From Klebsiella sp. BIGb0138 (GTDB lineage Bacteria; Pseudomonadota; Gammaproteobacteria; Enterobacterales; Enterobacteriaceae), in assembly GCF_004342285.1 (NCBI RefSeq), contig NZ_SMCV01000001.1, positions 1-64,000 on the forward strand: a stretch of DNA of 64,000 bases, in the 5' to 3' direction. Each line of letters begins with the position of its first letter. Position 1 is the first letter of the stretch. The notes under the pieces are model-generated. The model was not told where the DNA came from, ran no database searches, and saw only the letters and a list, made by a program, of their open reading frames with translations. Positions 16,709-24,480 of the stretch are shown in pieces. Both the position numbers and the translations under genes were made by a program.

Positions 16709-17698
16709 ATGAAAAATATGCGTACTCCGGCTTCTACAATGCTGACCCTTGCGGCCATCGCCACCTCCGCATCCTGCCTCGCCGCGGAAAAGTTTACCTT
16801 CCTGACCAACTGGTATGCCCAGGCGGAACACGGCGGCTTCTATCAGGCTCAGGCCAAAGGGCTGTATAAAAACGCCGGCCTCGATGTCGACATTAAAATG
16901 GGCGGCCCGCAGATCAACGTGATGCAGCTGATGGCGGCGGGTCAGGCCGATTGTACCCTCGGCGACAACGGCCAGGCGCTGGAAACCTGGCAGGCCGGCG
17001 TGCACGCCGTCACCGTCGCCACCGTTTTTCAGCACTCGCCAACGGTATTTATCACCCATGATAAGGTGGGTAACCCCGCAGAATTAAAAGATAAAACCTT
17101 CCTGCTCGCCACCGAAGCCTATACCTCTTTCTGGCCGTGGGCGAAGAGCGAGCTGGGGCTGGGGCTGGGCAGCGCCAAAGTGCGCCCCTATACCTTCAAC
17201 GTCCAGCCGTTCCTGGCGGACAAAAATCTGGTGCAGCAGGGCTACGTGACCTCCGAGCCGTTCTCCGTCGCCAAAGGGGGGCAGCCGTTCTACGTCTATC
17301 CGCTCAGCGACTGGGGCTACCCTCCCTACGGCAACTCGATTATCTGTATGACCGACACCATCAAGAAACGTCCGGCGGCCGTGGCGGCGTTCGTTAAAGC
17401 CTCGATGGAGGGCTGGAAAAGCTATCTTCAGGATCCCGGCGCCGGAAATGAGCTAATTAGCAAAGCGAATCCGCAAATGGGGGCCGAGCAGATCGCCTTC
17501 GGTATTGCCCAGATGAAGAAATATCAGCTGGTCACCGGCGGCGACGCCATGACCGACGGCATCGGTATCATCACCCGACCGCGGCTGAAAAAAACCTGGG
17601 ATATGCTGGTGAAAAACAAGCTTATCGACGCCAGCAAAGTGCCTTTTGAGCAGACCTATACCCTGGATATGGTCAAAGATGCCGGAGTCATGCCATGA
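16709..17698 (+). CDS. ABC transporter substrate-binding protein, THI5/NMT1 type (paralogue B)
   Basis: This is a 329-residue periplasmic protein with a signal peptide ending near CLA-AEK (~residue 26). The motif NWYAQAEHGGFYQAQAKG with GLDVDI is the THI5/NMT1 signature of pyrimidine-type binding proteins. It is paralogous to the protein at 10.7-11.7 kb and has the same length. Here it is followed directly by its ATPase (ATGA overlap) and permease. Having two copies under separate promoters suggests that the system takes up related ligands, or that one copy is induced alone by nitrogen limitation. AAAAGGAACTCTG precedes the ATG. Confidence 0.87.
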   Translation: MKNMRTPASTMLTLAAIATSASCLAAEKFTFLTNWYAQAEHGGFYQAQAKGLYKNAGLDVDIKMGGPQINVMQLMAAGQADCTLGDNGQALETWQAGVHAVTVATVFQHSPTVFITHDKVGNPAELKDKTFLLATEAYTSFWPWAKSELGLGLGSAKVRPYTFNVQPFLADKNLVQQGYVTSEPFSVAKGGQPFYVYPLSDWGYPPYGNSIICMTDTIKKRPAAVAAFVKASMEGWKSYLQDPGAGNELISKANPQMGAEQIAFGIAQMKKYQLVTGGDAMTDGIGIITRPRLKKTWDMLVKNKLIDASKVPFEQTYTLDMVKDAGVMP

Positions 17699-18525
17699 AT
17701 ACCGCCCCTAAACTCACCGTCATGAGCGACAGCCGCTTCGCTCAGCCGTCCGCGGCCCCCGCCATCGAAGTGCTGTCGGCGGAGAAGATTTACAGCAACG
17801 GCACCCGGGCGCTGCTGCCCGTCAATCTGACCATCAATCAGGGGGAGTTTGTTACCCTGCTCGGCCCCTCCGGCTGCGGTAAGAGCACCCTGTTGAAAAT
17901 GGTCGCCGGTCTGGTGGAGCCCAGCGACGGCAAGCTGATGCTGTGGCGTCGCGATAGCCGGGAAAAAGCCCAGGTCCCCCTCTCTTTCGTTTTCCAGGAG
18001 GCCACGTTGATGCCCTGGAGCAGCGTCCACAGCAACGTCCGGCTGCCTCTGGATCTTGCCGGCGTCCCGCGGGCGGAAGCCAACACCCGGGTGAGCGAAG
18101 CTCTGGAACTGGTGGGGCTGGGCAAGTTCGCCAACGTCCTGCCGCGTGAGCTTTCCGGCGGCATGCAGATGCGCGTCTCCATCGCCCGTGGCCTGGTGAC
18201 GCGACCAAAACTGCTGCTGATGGATGAGCCCTTCGGCGCGTTGGATGAAATTACGCGTAACAAGCTCGATAGCGATCTCCTGCGTCTCTGGCAGGAGCAG
18301 AACCTGACGGTGGTATTCGTCACCCATTCGATCCATGAAGCGGTGTTCCTCTCTCAGCGGGTGATTATGATGGCGGCCCGCCCGGGCCGGGTCGTCGAAG
18401 ATATCGCCATCAGAGAGCCGTTCCCGCGCAGTGAGGATTTCCGCGTCAGCCCGTCATTCTCCCACTATGCCCGGCAGCTGCAGGACAGTCTCTTACAGGC
18501 AAGCCAATCCGGTATGGAGCCATAA
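17695..18525 (+). CDS. ABC transporter ATP-binding protein (TauB/SsuB/ThiZ type)
   Basis: This is a 276-residue nucleotide-binding subunit. The Walker A motif is GPSGCGKST near residue 57, the Q-loop is in FVFQEATLMPW, the signature is LSGGMQMR, Walker B is LLLMDEPFGALD, and the switch His is in VFVTHSIHEA. The family serves taurine, sulfonate, nitrate and pyrimidine importers. It overlaps the binding-protein gene by four bases (ATGA) and is followed after one base by the permease gene. It energises uptake for paralogue B and probably for paralogue A. Confidence 0.9.
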   Translation: MNTAPKLTVMSDSRFAQPSAAPAIEVLSAEKIYSNGTRALLPVNLTINQGEFVTLLGPSGCGKSTLLKMVAGLVEPSDGKLMLWRRDSREKAQVPLSFVFQEATLMPWSSVHSNVRLPLDLAGVPRAEANTRVSEALELVGLGKFANVLPRELSGGMQMRVSIARGLVTRPKLLLMDEPFGALDEITRNKLDSDLLRLWQEQNLTVVFVTHSIHEAVFLSQRVIMMAARPGRVVEDIAIREPFPRSEDFRVSPSFSHYARQLQDSLLQASQSGMEP

Positions 18526-18526
18526 T

Positions 18527-19342
18527 ATGAAACCCGCTAAATCGACACCGTGGATTAATCATCCCCGTTTTCTCAAAATTCTCTATCCAACCCTCGTCGC
18601 GGTACTGGTGATTTTGCTGTGGCAGGGGGCGGTCAGCTATTTCCGCATTCCGCAATTTCTGGTGCCTTCCCCCCTGGTGATGGTGGAAAGTCTGTGGACG
18701 CATCTGACGCCGCTGCTGCTGTCATTGCTGTTCACGCTGAAGATCACCCTGATCTCGTTTCTCCTGTCGATCGTCATCGGCACCGCCATTGCGTTTATCC
18801 TGGTGCAGAACCGTTTTGTGGAAACCGCGCTGTTTCCCTACATCGTCTTCTTGCAGGTGACGCCAATTGTCGCTATCGCGCCGCTGATCATTATCTGGGT
18901 AAAAGACGCCACCCTCTCACTGGTGGTGTGCTCAACCCTGATGGCGGTCTTCCCGATTATCGCCAATACCACCCAGGGATTGCGTAGCGTATCGCCCGGC
19001 CTGCTGAGCTATTTCAGGTTAAATCACGCCAGCCGTTTGCAAACTCTGGTGCGACTGCGCATTCCCTCCGCGCTGCCCTATTTCTTCGGCGCCCTGCGTA
19101 TTTCCAGCGGCCTGTCGTTGATCGGCGCCGTGGTGGCGGAGTTTGTCGCCGGCACCGGCGGCACGAATACCGGCCTCGCCTATCAGATTCTGCAGGCGGG
19201 TTACCAGCTGGACATCCCGCTGATGTTTGCCGCTCTGCTGTTAATTTCCCTCGCCGGTATCGCGCTGTTTGGAGTGATGTCCTGGGTGTCGCGGCGGGCG
19301 CTCAGCGCATGGCATGAAAGCGAAGCGGTGCAATCTCACTAA
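18527..19342 (+). CDS. ABC transporter permease (SsuC/ThiX type)
   Basis: This 271-residue inner-membrane protein has about six hydrophobic segments. It carries the coupling-loop region of the BPD_transp_1 family around residues 155-190, where SVSPGLLSYFRLNHASRLQ is followed by IPSALPYFF. The ATG at 18527 lies one base after the ATPase stop. Longer upstream frames only overlap the ATPase gene. Together with the ATPase it forms a homodimeric channel for the heterocycle importer. Confidence 0.88.
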   Translation: MKPAKSTPWINHPRFLKILYPTLVAVLVILLWQGAVSYFRIPQFLVPSPLVMVESLWTHLTPLLLSLLFTLKITLISFLLSIVIGTAIAFILVQNRFVETALFPYIVFLQVTPIVAIAPLIIIWVKDATLSLVVCSTLMAVFPIIANTTQGLRSVSPGLLSYFRLNHASRLQTLVRLRIPSALPYFFGALRISSGLSLIGAVVAEFVAGTGGTNTGLAYQILQAGYQLDIPLMFAALLLISLAGIALFGVMSWVSRRALSAWHESEAVQSH

Positions 19343-19368
19343 CGTATTGATGATTAACAGGTAGAAAA

Positions 19369-20775
19369 ATGATGACTCGTGAGCAACGTCAACAGGCGGT
19401 CGCGCTGATCCAGCAGGCATTGCCGGAGCTGGAGTGGACCTTACAGTCGGCGAAGATCAAACGTCTTTCCCGCGATTTTCACTGGTTCAGCCCGGTGCTC
19501 AACCAGCAGCTTGAGGGAAAACAGGCGGATGCGGTGGTCCGTCCGCGGGACGAAGAAGAGCTGCGACAGCTGGTTGCCGCCTGCGTACAGCAGCAGCTGC
19601 CGCTGATCCTACGCGGCAGCGCCACCGGTAATTATGGCCAGCTGGTGCCTCTGGAGGGAGGAATCCTGGTGGAGATGACCGCCCTGAACCGGATCTGCGA
19701 ACTCAAAAACGGCACGGTGCGCGCCCAGGCCGGCATTCGCCTGGCGGAGATTGAAGACGCCACCCGCCCGACGGGATGGGAGCTGCGTTGTATGCCGTCG
19801 ACCTTTCGTCTGGCCAGCTTAGGCGGCCTCTACTGCGGCGGTTTTGGCGGCATCGGTTCCATTAACTACGGTCCCCTGGCGGCGCCCGGCAATGTGCTCA
19901 GCGTCAAAGTGATGACCGTGGAGGCCTCTCCCCGCGTGTTGACCATTCCGGCACCGCAGGCGCTGCTGCTTCATCACGCCTACGGCAGCAACGGCATCAT
20001 CCTTGAAGTCGAACTGGCGCTGGCTCCCGTGCACCGCTGGATCGAACGCCTGGATGTGTTTGACGACTTCGCCGACGCCCTGAATTATGCCAACGAGTGC
20101 CTCCGCTCGCCCGGCTTCGTCAAGCGCCAGCTCGCGCTGCTTGCCGCGCCGATCCCCGCCTATTTTAGCCACCTCAAGGGCCACTATCGGGCCGGGCAGC
20201 ACGCGGTCATCAGCGTTATCGCCGAGGAGAGTGAAGGGCTCTGCGCCGGTCTGGTGCCGAAGCATCGGGGAGAAAACGCCATCCGCCAGAGCGGCGACGA
20301 GGCCCGGGAGAACCATGCCTCATTAATGGAATATTGCTGGAACCACACCACGCTACATGCGCTCAAAATTGACAATACGCTGACCTATTTACAAACGGCG
20401 TTTAATTATCAGCATTTCCCGGAGCAAATTTTGCAGATGGAGCAGCGGTTCGCCGGGGAGGTCATCTCGCATATTGAATTCCTGCGCGATAATGATGGCA
20501 ATATTACCGCCAGCGGCCTGCAGCTGGTGCGCTATTCGACAGAAGAACGGCTTAATGAAATTATGCAGATATTCCGCGATAACGATATCAAGATTAATAA
20601 CCCGCATGTTTTTCAGGTTGAAGACGGCAAGCAGGGAATTATTCGCCCGGACGTCGTCGCCGTTAAGAAATATATCGACCCAGACGGTTTGCTTAACCCA
20701 GGTAAGCTGCGCGGCTGGGCGCTGCGCGACCAGTTAGTCTTAGACAACAACCCGTTGTCCTTAACCGATAAATAA
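19369..20775 (+). CDS. FAD-dependent oxidase, VAO/PCMH family
   Basis: This 468-residue flavoprotein has an N-terminal FAD_binding_4 (PCMH) domain: VVRPRDEEELRQLV at ~56-70, LRGSATGNYGQ at ~82-92, and GGLYCGGFGGIGSINYG at ~153-170 at the pyrophosphate-binding loop. A substrate-cap region follows, and the C-terminal IDPDGLLNPGKLRG signature is typical of GlcD/VAO enzymes. Relatives oxidise hydroxy acids, aromatic alcohols or N-heterocycles. It follows the permease gene after 26 bp and belongs to the same operon. A terminator-like hairpin separates it from the porin gene. Its substrate is probably an intermediate of the cluster pathway; no covalent-flavin His could be assigned with confidence. 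Confidence 0.8.
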   Translation: MMTREQRQQAVALIQQALPELEWTLQSAKIKRLSRDFHWFSPVLNQQLEGKQADAVVRPRDEEELRQLVAACVQQQLPLILRGSATGNYGQLVPLEGGILVEMTALNRICELKNGTVRAQAGIRLAEIEDATRPTGWELRCMPSTFRLASLGGLYCGGFGGIGSINYGPLAAPGNVLSVKVMTVEASPRVLTIPAPQALLLHHAYGSNGIILEVELALAPVHRWIERLDVFDDFADALNYANECLRSPGFVKRQLALLAAPIPAYFSHLKGHYRAGQHAVISVIAEESEGLCAGLVPKHRGENAIRQSGDEARENHASLMEYCWNHTTLHALKIDNTLTYLQTAFNYQHFPEQILQMEQRFAGEVISHIEFLRDNDGNITASGLQLVRYSTEERLNEIMQIFRDNDIKINNPHVFQVEDGKQGIIRPDVVAVKKYIDPDGLLNPGKLRGWALRDQLVLDNNPLSLTDK

Positions 20776-20824
20776 AAGCCCGAGGCTTACCAGCCGCCCT
20801 ACAAAATAAAAGCACAACGTTATT

Positions 20825-20853
20825 ACCCGCCATCTTAATGGCCGGTATTTTTC
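20825..20853 (+). terminator. Terminator-like hairpin between oxidase and porin genes
   Basis: ACCCGCCAT and ATGGCCGGT (one mismatch) flank CTTA, followed by ATTTTTC. It may reduce read-through so that the porin is made at a lower or separate level. Confidence 0.5.
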
Positions 20854-20891
20854 TTCCCGAAATTGAAGCGATATTTAACAGGGTGATGTAA

Positions 20892-22169
20892 ATGAAAAGC
20901 AAAACCATGAAACGTGGACTGACGCTGGGGGCGTTGCTCATTTCCCAGGGATTATTCATCCCGGCCGGCCAGGCCGCAATTCCCTTAACCTCGGACTGTG
21001 AATCCGGCGTCGCCGGTTCGCTAGCGGAATTCTTTACCTGCGGTAGCGTCAGCGGCAGCCTGCGCACACTATATTATTCGACCCATAACGCCTATTTTGT
21101 TTCGGGCCTATCGCAGGACACGGTCAGCTACGGCGGCAACGTAAAATACGCCACGGCGGAATATTATGGCGTCAGCCTCGGCGTCAGCGGCATTCTGCAG
21201 CGCGGGATTTCCCATAACGATGATCATTTGATCGGCGAGCTGGGGCCCAATGAAACCGGCGTCGGCGAAGCCTGGCTCAGCTGGCATTATGACCAGTTCA
21301 GAATCACCGCCGGCGACCAGCGGATTAATATTCCCTTCATCGGCGACTACGACTGGCGCATTACGCCGATACTTTTCCGGGCGGTTGATGCCAGCTATGG
21401 CGATAGCGACAATTTCCTGCATGCCACGAAAATCACCCGCTATAAGCCCTGGGGCGACGACCAGTTTCTGGATACCACCGCTTATACCGACGTAGAGCAA
21501 CGCACCAACGGGATGTGGGGCGTCGGCGGCGGGCGGGCCCTGCAGTTCGGCGAACAAAAAGTTAACGCCCAGATGTGGTACGAAAACTATGACGACTACA
21601 CGCGGATCGTCTATGCCGACAGCTTCCTCTCGTGGAACGAATATGCCGCTGCGCCCAAAATCGGCCTCCAGTTCATTCGCGGCCTGAGCGAAGGCAAAGC
21701 GCTGGCCGGCGAGGTGAACAGCACCAGCTATGGCGCGCAGTTAAGTATGAAGCTGGCCCCGGCTCTGGCATGGACGCTGAATTATAACCACATCGCCGCC
21801 AACGGTAACGCTTACGGCAACGGCGCCCTGGTGACGCCGTACGCGCACAATACCTCTTCCGGTCCCTACTTCGCGCAGCCCTTCTTTACCAGTACGCAGG
21901 ACCTCGGCAGCGGCAACGCCTACTCCACCGATCTGAACTGGGCCGCCACGGAGCAGGTTTCCCTCGGCAGCCGCTACTCGTTTATGGATTTAACCCCCGC
22001 GGCCGGCGCTTCCAGCAGCCATCAGTCCGAATACCTGATCTACGGCACCTACCGTTTCGGGGGGCCGCTGAACGGACTGAGCCTCACGGACTTTGCTGGC
22101 GTACAGACCAACTCCACCTCGGATAAAAATTTCTGGCAAAACCGTCTCGCGTTACAGTATGACTTTTAA
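20892..22169 (+). CDS. OprD-family outer-membrane porin
   Basis: This 425-residue protein has a signal peptide (cleavage about at GQA-AIP, residue ~29). It is followed by alternating beta strands rich in aromatic residues and ends in YDF with the C-terminal Phe typical of outer-membrane barrels. The pattern SGSLRTLYYSTHNAYF near the start and RYSFMDLTP, then YGTYRF, near the end fit substrate-specific OprD channels, which are common in Pseudomonas and less so in enteric bacteria. As the last gene of the plus-strand cluster it would let the heterocycle cross the outer membrane, completing the route porin, binding protein, ABC transporter. Confidence 0.82.
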   Translation: MKSKTMKRGLTLGALLISQGLFIPAGQAAIPLTSDCESGVAGSLAEFFTCGSVSGSLRTLYYSTHNAYFVSGLSQDTVSYGGNVKYATAEYYGVSLGVSGILQRGISHNDDHLIGELGPNETGVGEAWLSWHYDQFRITAGDQRINIPFIGDYDWRITPILFRAVDASYGDSDNFLHATKITRYKPWGDDQFLDTTAYTDVEQRTNGMWGVGGGRALQFGEQKVNAQMWYENYDDYTRIVYADSFLSWNEYAAAPKIGLQFIRGLSEGKALAGEVNSTSYGAQLSMKLAPALAWTLNYNHIAANGNAYGNGALVTPYAHNTSSGPYFAQPFFTSTQDLGSGNAYSTDLNWAATEQVSLGSRYSFMDLTPAAGASSSHQSEYLIYGTYRFGGPLNGLSLTDFAGVQTNSTSDKNFWQNRLALQYDF

Positions 22170-22219
22170 TCCTCTGGCGGCCGGCGAGCGGCCTGCGCGC
22201 CAGCGGAGTTAACCTCCGG

Positions 22220-22254
22220 GCAGCAATGCGCTATGGCCGCATTGCTGCTTTTTT
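22220..22254 (+). terminator. Strong terminator ending the heterocycle operon
   Basis: GCAGCAATGCG pairs perfectly with CGCATTGCTGC across a 7-base loop, and six T residues follow. It lies about 50 bp after the porin stop. Confidence 0.9.
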
Positions 22255-22332
22255 ATCTCCCGGGGCAGCGCCACATCGCGCCGCTAGCCGGCCATCATCC
22301 CCCTCTGAACCGTTCATTCCCCCGACTCCCTG

Positions 22333-22349
22333 TTGACTTATTTTGTCAA
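22333..22349. promoter_or_regulatory. Inverted repeat in front of the GlxA-type regulator gene
   Basis: TTGAC-TTATTTT-GTCAA is a perfect dyad 19 bp before the ATG. The left arm could double as a -35 element (TTGACT) with TACTTT about 16 bp downstream. An autoregulatory operator overlapping the promoter is possible. Confidence 0.4.
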
Positions 22350-22367
22350 AGGTTTACTTTTCAGGAC

Positions 22368-23348
22368 ATGAAGAAAATACTGATTATCGTCCCCGACGGC
22401 GGGATGCTGTTTGAATCCGCTGGTATTGCCGACATTCTGATGCAGGCCAACCGACTGCACGCGGAGGGAGTGGAGCGCCCGCGCTACCGCATCGCCCTCG
22501 CCACCACCCAGCCGCATCAGGTGATCCATGGCCAGTCCGGGCTGAACCTGCTTGCCGACCATCGTCTTCACGAGGTCGATCCGCGGGAGCCGCTTGATAC
22601 CATCATCATCACCGGCAGAGGGCAAAACGAGCAGGAAGGTATCGCCGTGGTCGACTGGCTGCGCCTCGCCGCGCCCCACGCCCGGCGCATCGCCTCCGTC
22701 TGCGGCGGCGCGATGCTGCTGGCGCAAAGCGGGCTGCTGAACGGCCGGCGGGCCACCACCCACTGGAAGCTGCTGGACACCATGCAGTCGGCCTTCCCGG
22801 AGGTGCGGGTGGAAGGCGGGCCGCTGTATATTCAGGACGGTCCGATCTGGACCTCCGGCGGCGTCAGCTCCGGTTTCGACCTGACGCTGGCGCTGGTGGA
22901 AGACGATTACGGCTTCACCCTCGCCCGCGATATCGCCCAGGATATGGTGATGTATCTCCGTCGCCCCGGCGGTCAGCTGCAGTTTAGCCGCTACAACCTC
23001 GACCAAATCAGCAGCTCAGGTCCGATAAGCGAGCTGCTGAAGTGGATCCTCGCCAATATCACCGCCGATCTCTGCGTGGAAGCGCTGGCGGCAAAAGTCG
23101 CGATGAGTCCACGCAATTTTACCCGCGTGTTTACCCGTGAAACCGGGGCGTCTCCGGCGCGCTATGTCGCCGAGGCCCGGCTCGCCGCCGCCAGGCAGCT
23201 GCTGGAGCAAACGAGCGACACCCTGGAGAACATCGCCGAACAATCCGGTCTCGGCAGCGCCATTAACCTGCGCCGCATCTTCGAAAAACAGCTTCACCTC
23301 ACCCCGGGCGAATATCGGCAGCGCTTTCACTGCCGCAAAATGGCGTAA
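22368..23348 (+). CDS. GlxA-family transcriptional regulator (DJ-1/PfpI plus AraC HTH)
   Basis: This 326-residue regulator has an N-terminal DJ-1/PfpI-like domain (~1-190, with the nucleophile-elbow cysteine in IASVCGGAML). Its C-terminal AraC/XylS domain (~225-320) carries MSPRNFTRVFTRETGASPARY and the closing R-R-x-F-E motif. The ATG at 22368 starts the usual MKKILIIVPDGG strand; the earlier frame lacks family sequence. The AGGA is very close to this ATG, so initiation may be inefficient. It is followed 78 bp later by a GAPDH gene on the same strand, its probable target, and is separated from the heterocycle operon by a strong terminator. The inducer is unknown. Confidence 0.85.
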   Translation: MKKILIIVPDGGMLFESAGIADILMQANRLHAEGVERPRYRIALATTQPHQVIHGQSGLNLLADHRLHEVDPREPLDTIIITGRGQNEQEGIAVVDWLRLAAPHARRIASVCGGAMLLAQSGLLNGRRATTHWKLLDTMQSAFPEVRVEGGPLYIQDGPIWTSGGVSSGFDLTLALVEDDYGFTLARDIAQDMVMYLRRPGGQLQFSRYNLDQISSSGPISELLKWILANITADLCVEALAAKVAMSPRNFTRVFTRETGASPARYVAEARLAAARQLLEQTSDTLENIAEQSGLGSAINLRRIFEKQLHLTPGEYRQRFHCRKMA

Positions 23349-23426
23349 AGTGATCGTTATTTGTCGTTTACGCCAAAATGCCGACAACCTACAGTAAAAC
23401 CAGAGACAACAAATAAGGAGTGGATC

Positions 23427-24437
23427 ATGGTTAAGGTCGGTATTAATGGTTTCGGCAGGATTGGACGTAACGTGTTGCGCGCGGCGCTGGGTAATCCTGA
23501 TATCCAGATTGTGGCGATCAACGATCTGACGGACAGCAAAACGCTGGCCCACCTGTTGAAATACGACTCGCTGCTGGGCACCCTGCCGGTCAGCGTGGAG
23601 GCCGCCGACGGGCAGCTGCGCGTCGATGGTCAACCGGTTGTCGTCTACAGCGAACGCGACCCGGCGCGTATCCCGTGGCGCGATGCCGAAGTCGATATCG
23701 TTATCGAAGCCACCGGCTTCTTCACCGAACGCGAAAAGGCGGCGGTACATATTGATCACGGCGGCGCAAAACGCGTCATCATCTCCGCTCCGGGTAAGAA
23801 TGATGATTTAACCATCGTGATGGGGGTCAACCACGAACGGTACGATCCGCAGCAGCACGCGGTCGTCAGCAACGGCAGCTGCACCACCAACGGCCTTGCC
23901 CCCGCCGCCCAGGTCCTGCATCAGCATTTCGGGATCAAACACGGCCTGATGAACACCACCCACGCCTACACCAACAGCCAGGCGTTACACGACCAGCCGG
24001 AAAAAGATCTCCGCGGCGCCCGGGCGGCTGCGCTGTCTATCGTTCCCTACTCCAGCGGCGCCGCCAAAGCGCTGGGCAAAGTGATCCCTGAACTGGATGG
24101 CCGCCTGACCGGGTACTCCCTGCGCGTACCGGTGCCGGTGGTGTCGATTGTCGACCTTACCGTCACGCTGGAACGCGAGGTGACGGCGGAGGAAGTCAAC
24201 GAGGCATTCCGTCAGGCCGCCGCTTCCGGCCCGCTGCAGGGCATTCTCGGCTACAGCGACGAACCGCTCGTCTCCAGCGACTATCAGGGCGACCCGCGCT
24301 CATCGATCGTCGACGGCCTGTCGACGCTGGTGATTGGCGGGAATATGGTCAAGATCCTCGCATGGTATGACAACGAATGGGGCTTCTCCAACCGTCTGGT
24401 CGATCTGGCGCAGTTCATGGCCCGGCGCGAGCGCTAG
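23427..24437 (+). CDS. Glyceraldehyde-3-phosphate dehydrogenase-family enzyme (secondary copy)
   Basis: This is a 336-residue cytosolic dehydrogenase of GAPDH type I. The NAD-binding GINGFGRIGR is at 5-14, the adenosine-ribose Asp33 is in INDLT, the catalytic Cys152 is in SNGSCTTN, and the base His179 is in NTTHAYT. The usual motif is SNASCTTNCLAP. Here Ala is replaced by Gly and the second Cys by Gly (NGLAP). The sequence is clearly different from enterobacterial GapA and closer in style to Bacillus-type enzymes. AAGGAG lies before the ATG. It follows the GlxA-type regulator and ends convergently with the HcxA-like gene. Either a condition-specific glycolytic isoenzyme or oxidation of another aldehyde phosphate is possible. 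Confidence 0.85.
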   Translation: MVKVGINGFGRIGRNVLRAALGNPDIQIVAINDLTDSKTLAHLLKYDSLLGTLPVSVEAADGQLRVDGQPVVVYSERDPARIPWRDAEVDIVIEATGFFTEREKAAVHIDHGGAKRVIISAPGKNDDLTIVMGVNHERYDPQQHAVVSNGSCTTNGLAPAAQVLHQHFGIKHGLMNTTHAYTNSQALHDQPEKDLRGARAAALSIVPYSSGAAKALGKVIPELDGRLTGYSLRVPVPVVSIVDLTVTLEREVTAEEVNEAFRQAAASGPLQGILGYSDEPLVSSDYQGDPRSSIVDGLSTLVIGGNMVKILAWYDNEWGFSNRLVDLAQFMARRER

Positions 24438-24451
24438 CCCTGCCCGGGATC

Positions 24452-24474
24452 AACGCCCGACGAACGCGGGCGTT
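24452..24474. repeat. Hairpin between convergent genes
   Basis: AACGCCCG and CGGGCGTT are perfect complements across 7 bases, in the 43-bp gap between the GAPDH and HcxA-like genes. There is no T-run on either strand, so it is at best a weak bidirectional terminator. Confidence 0.45.
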
Positions 24475-24480
24475 CACCGT

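Noticed and set aside
15768-17059. Minus-strand open frames of 190-290 codons across the creatininase-family and binding-protein genes
   Set aside because: The sense frames hold complete metal-site and THI5 motifs; the antisense products show no recognisable fold.
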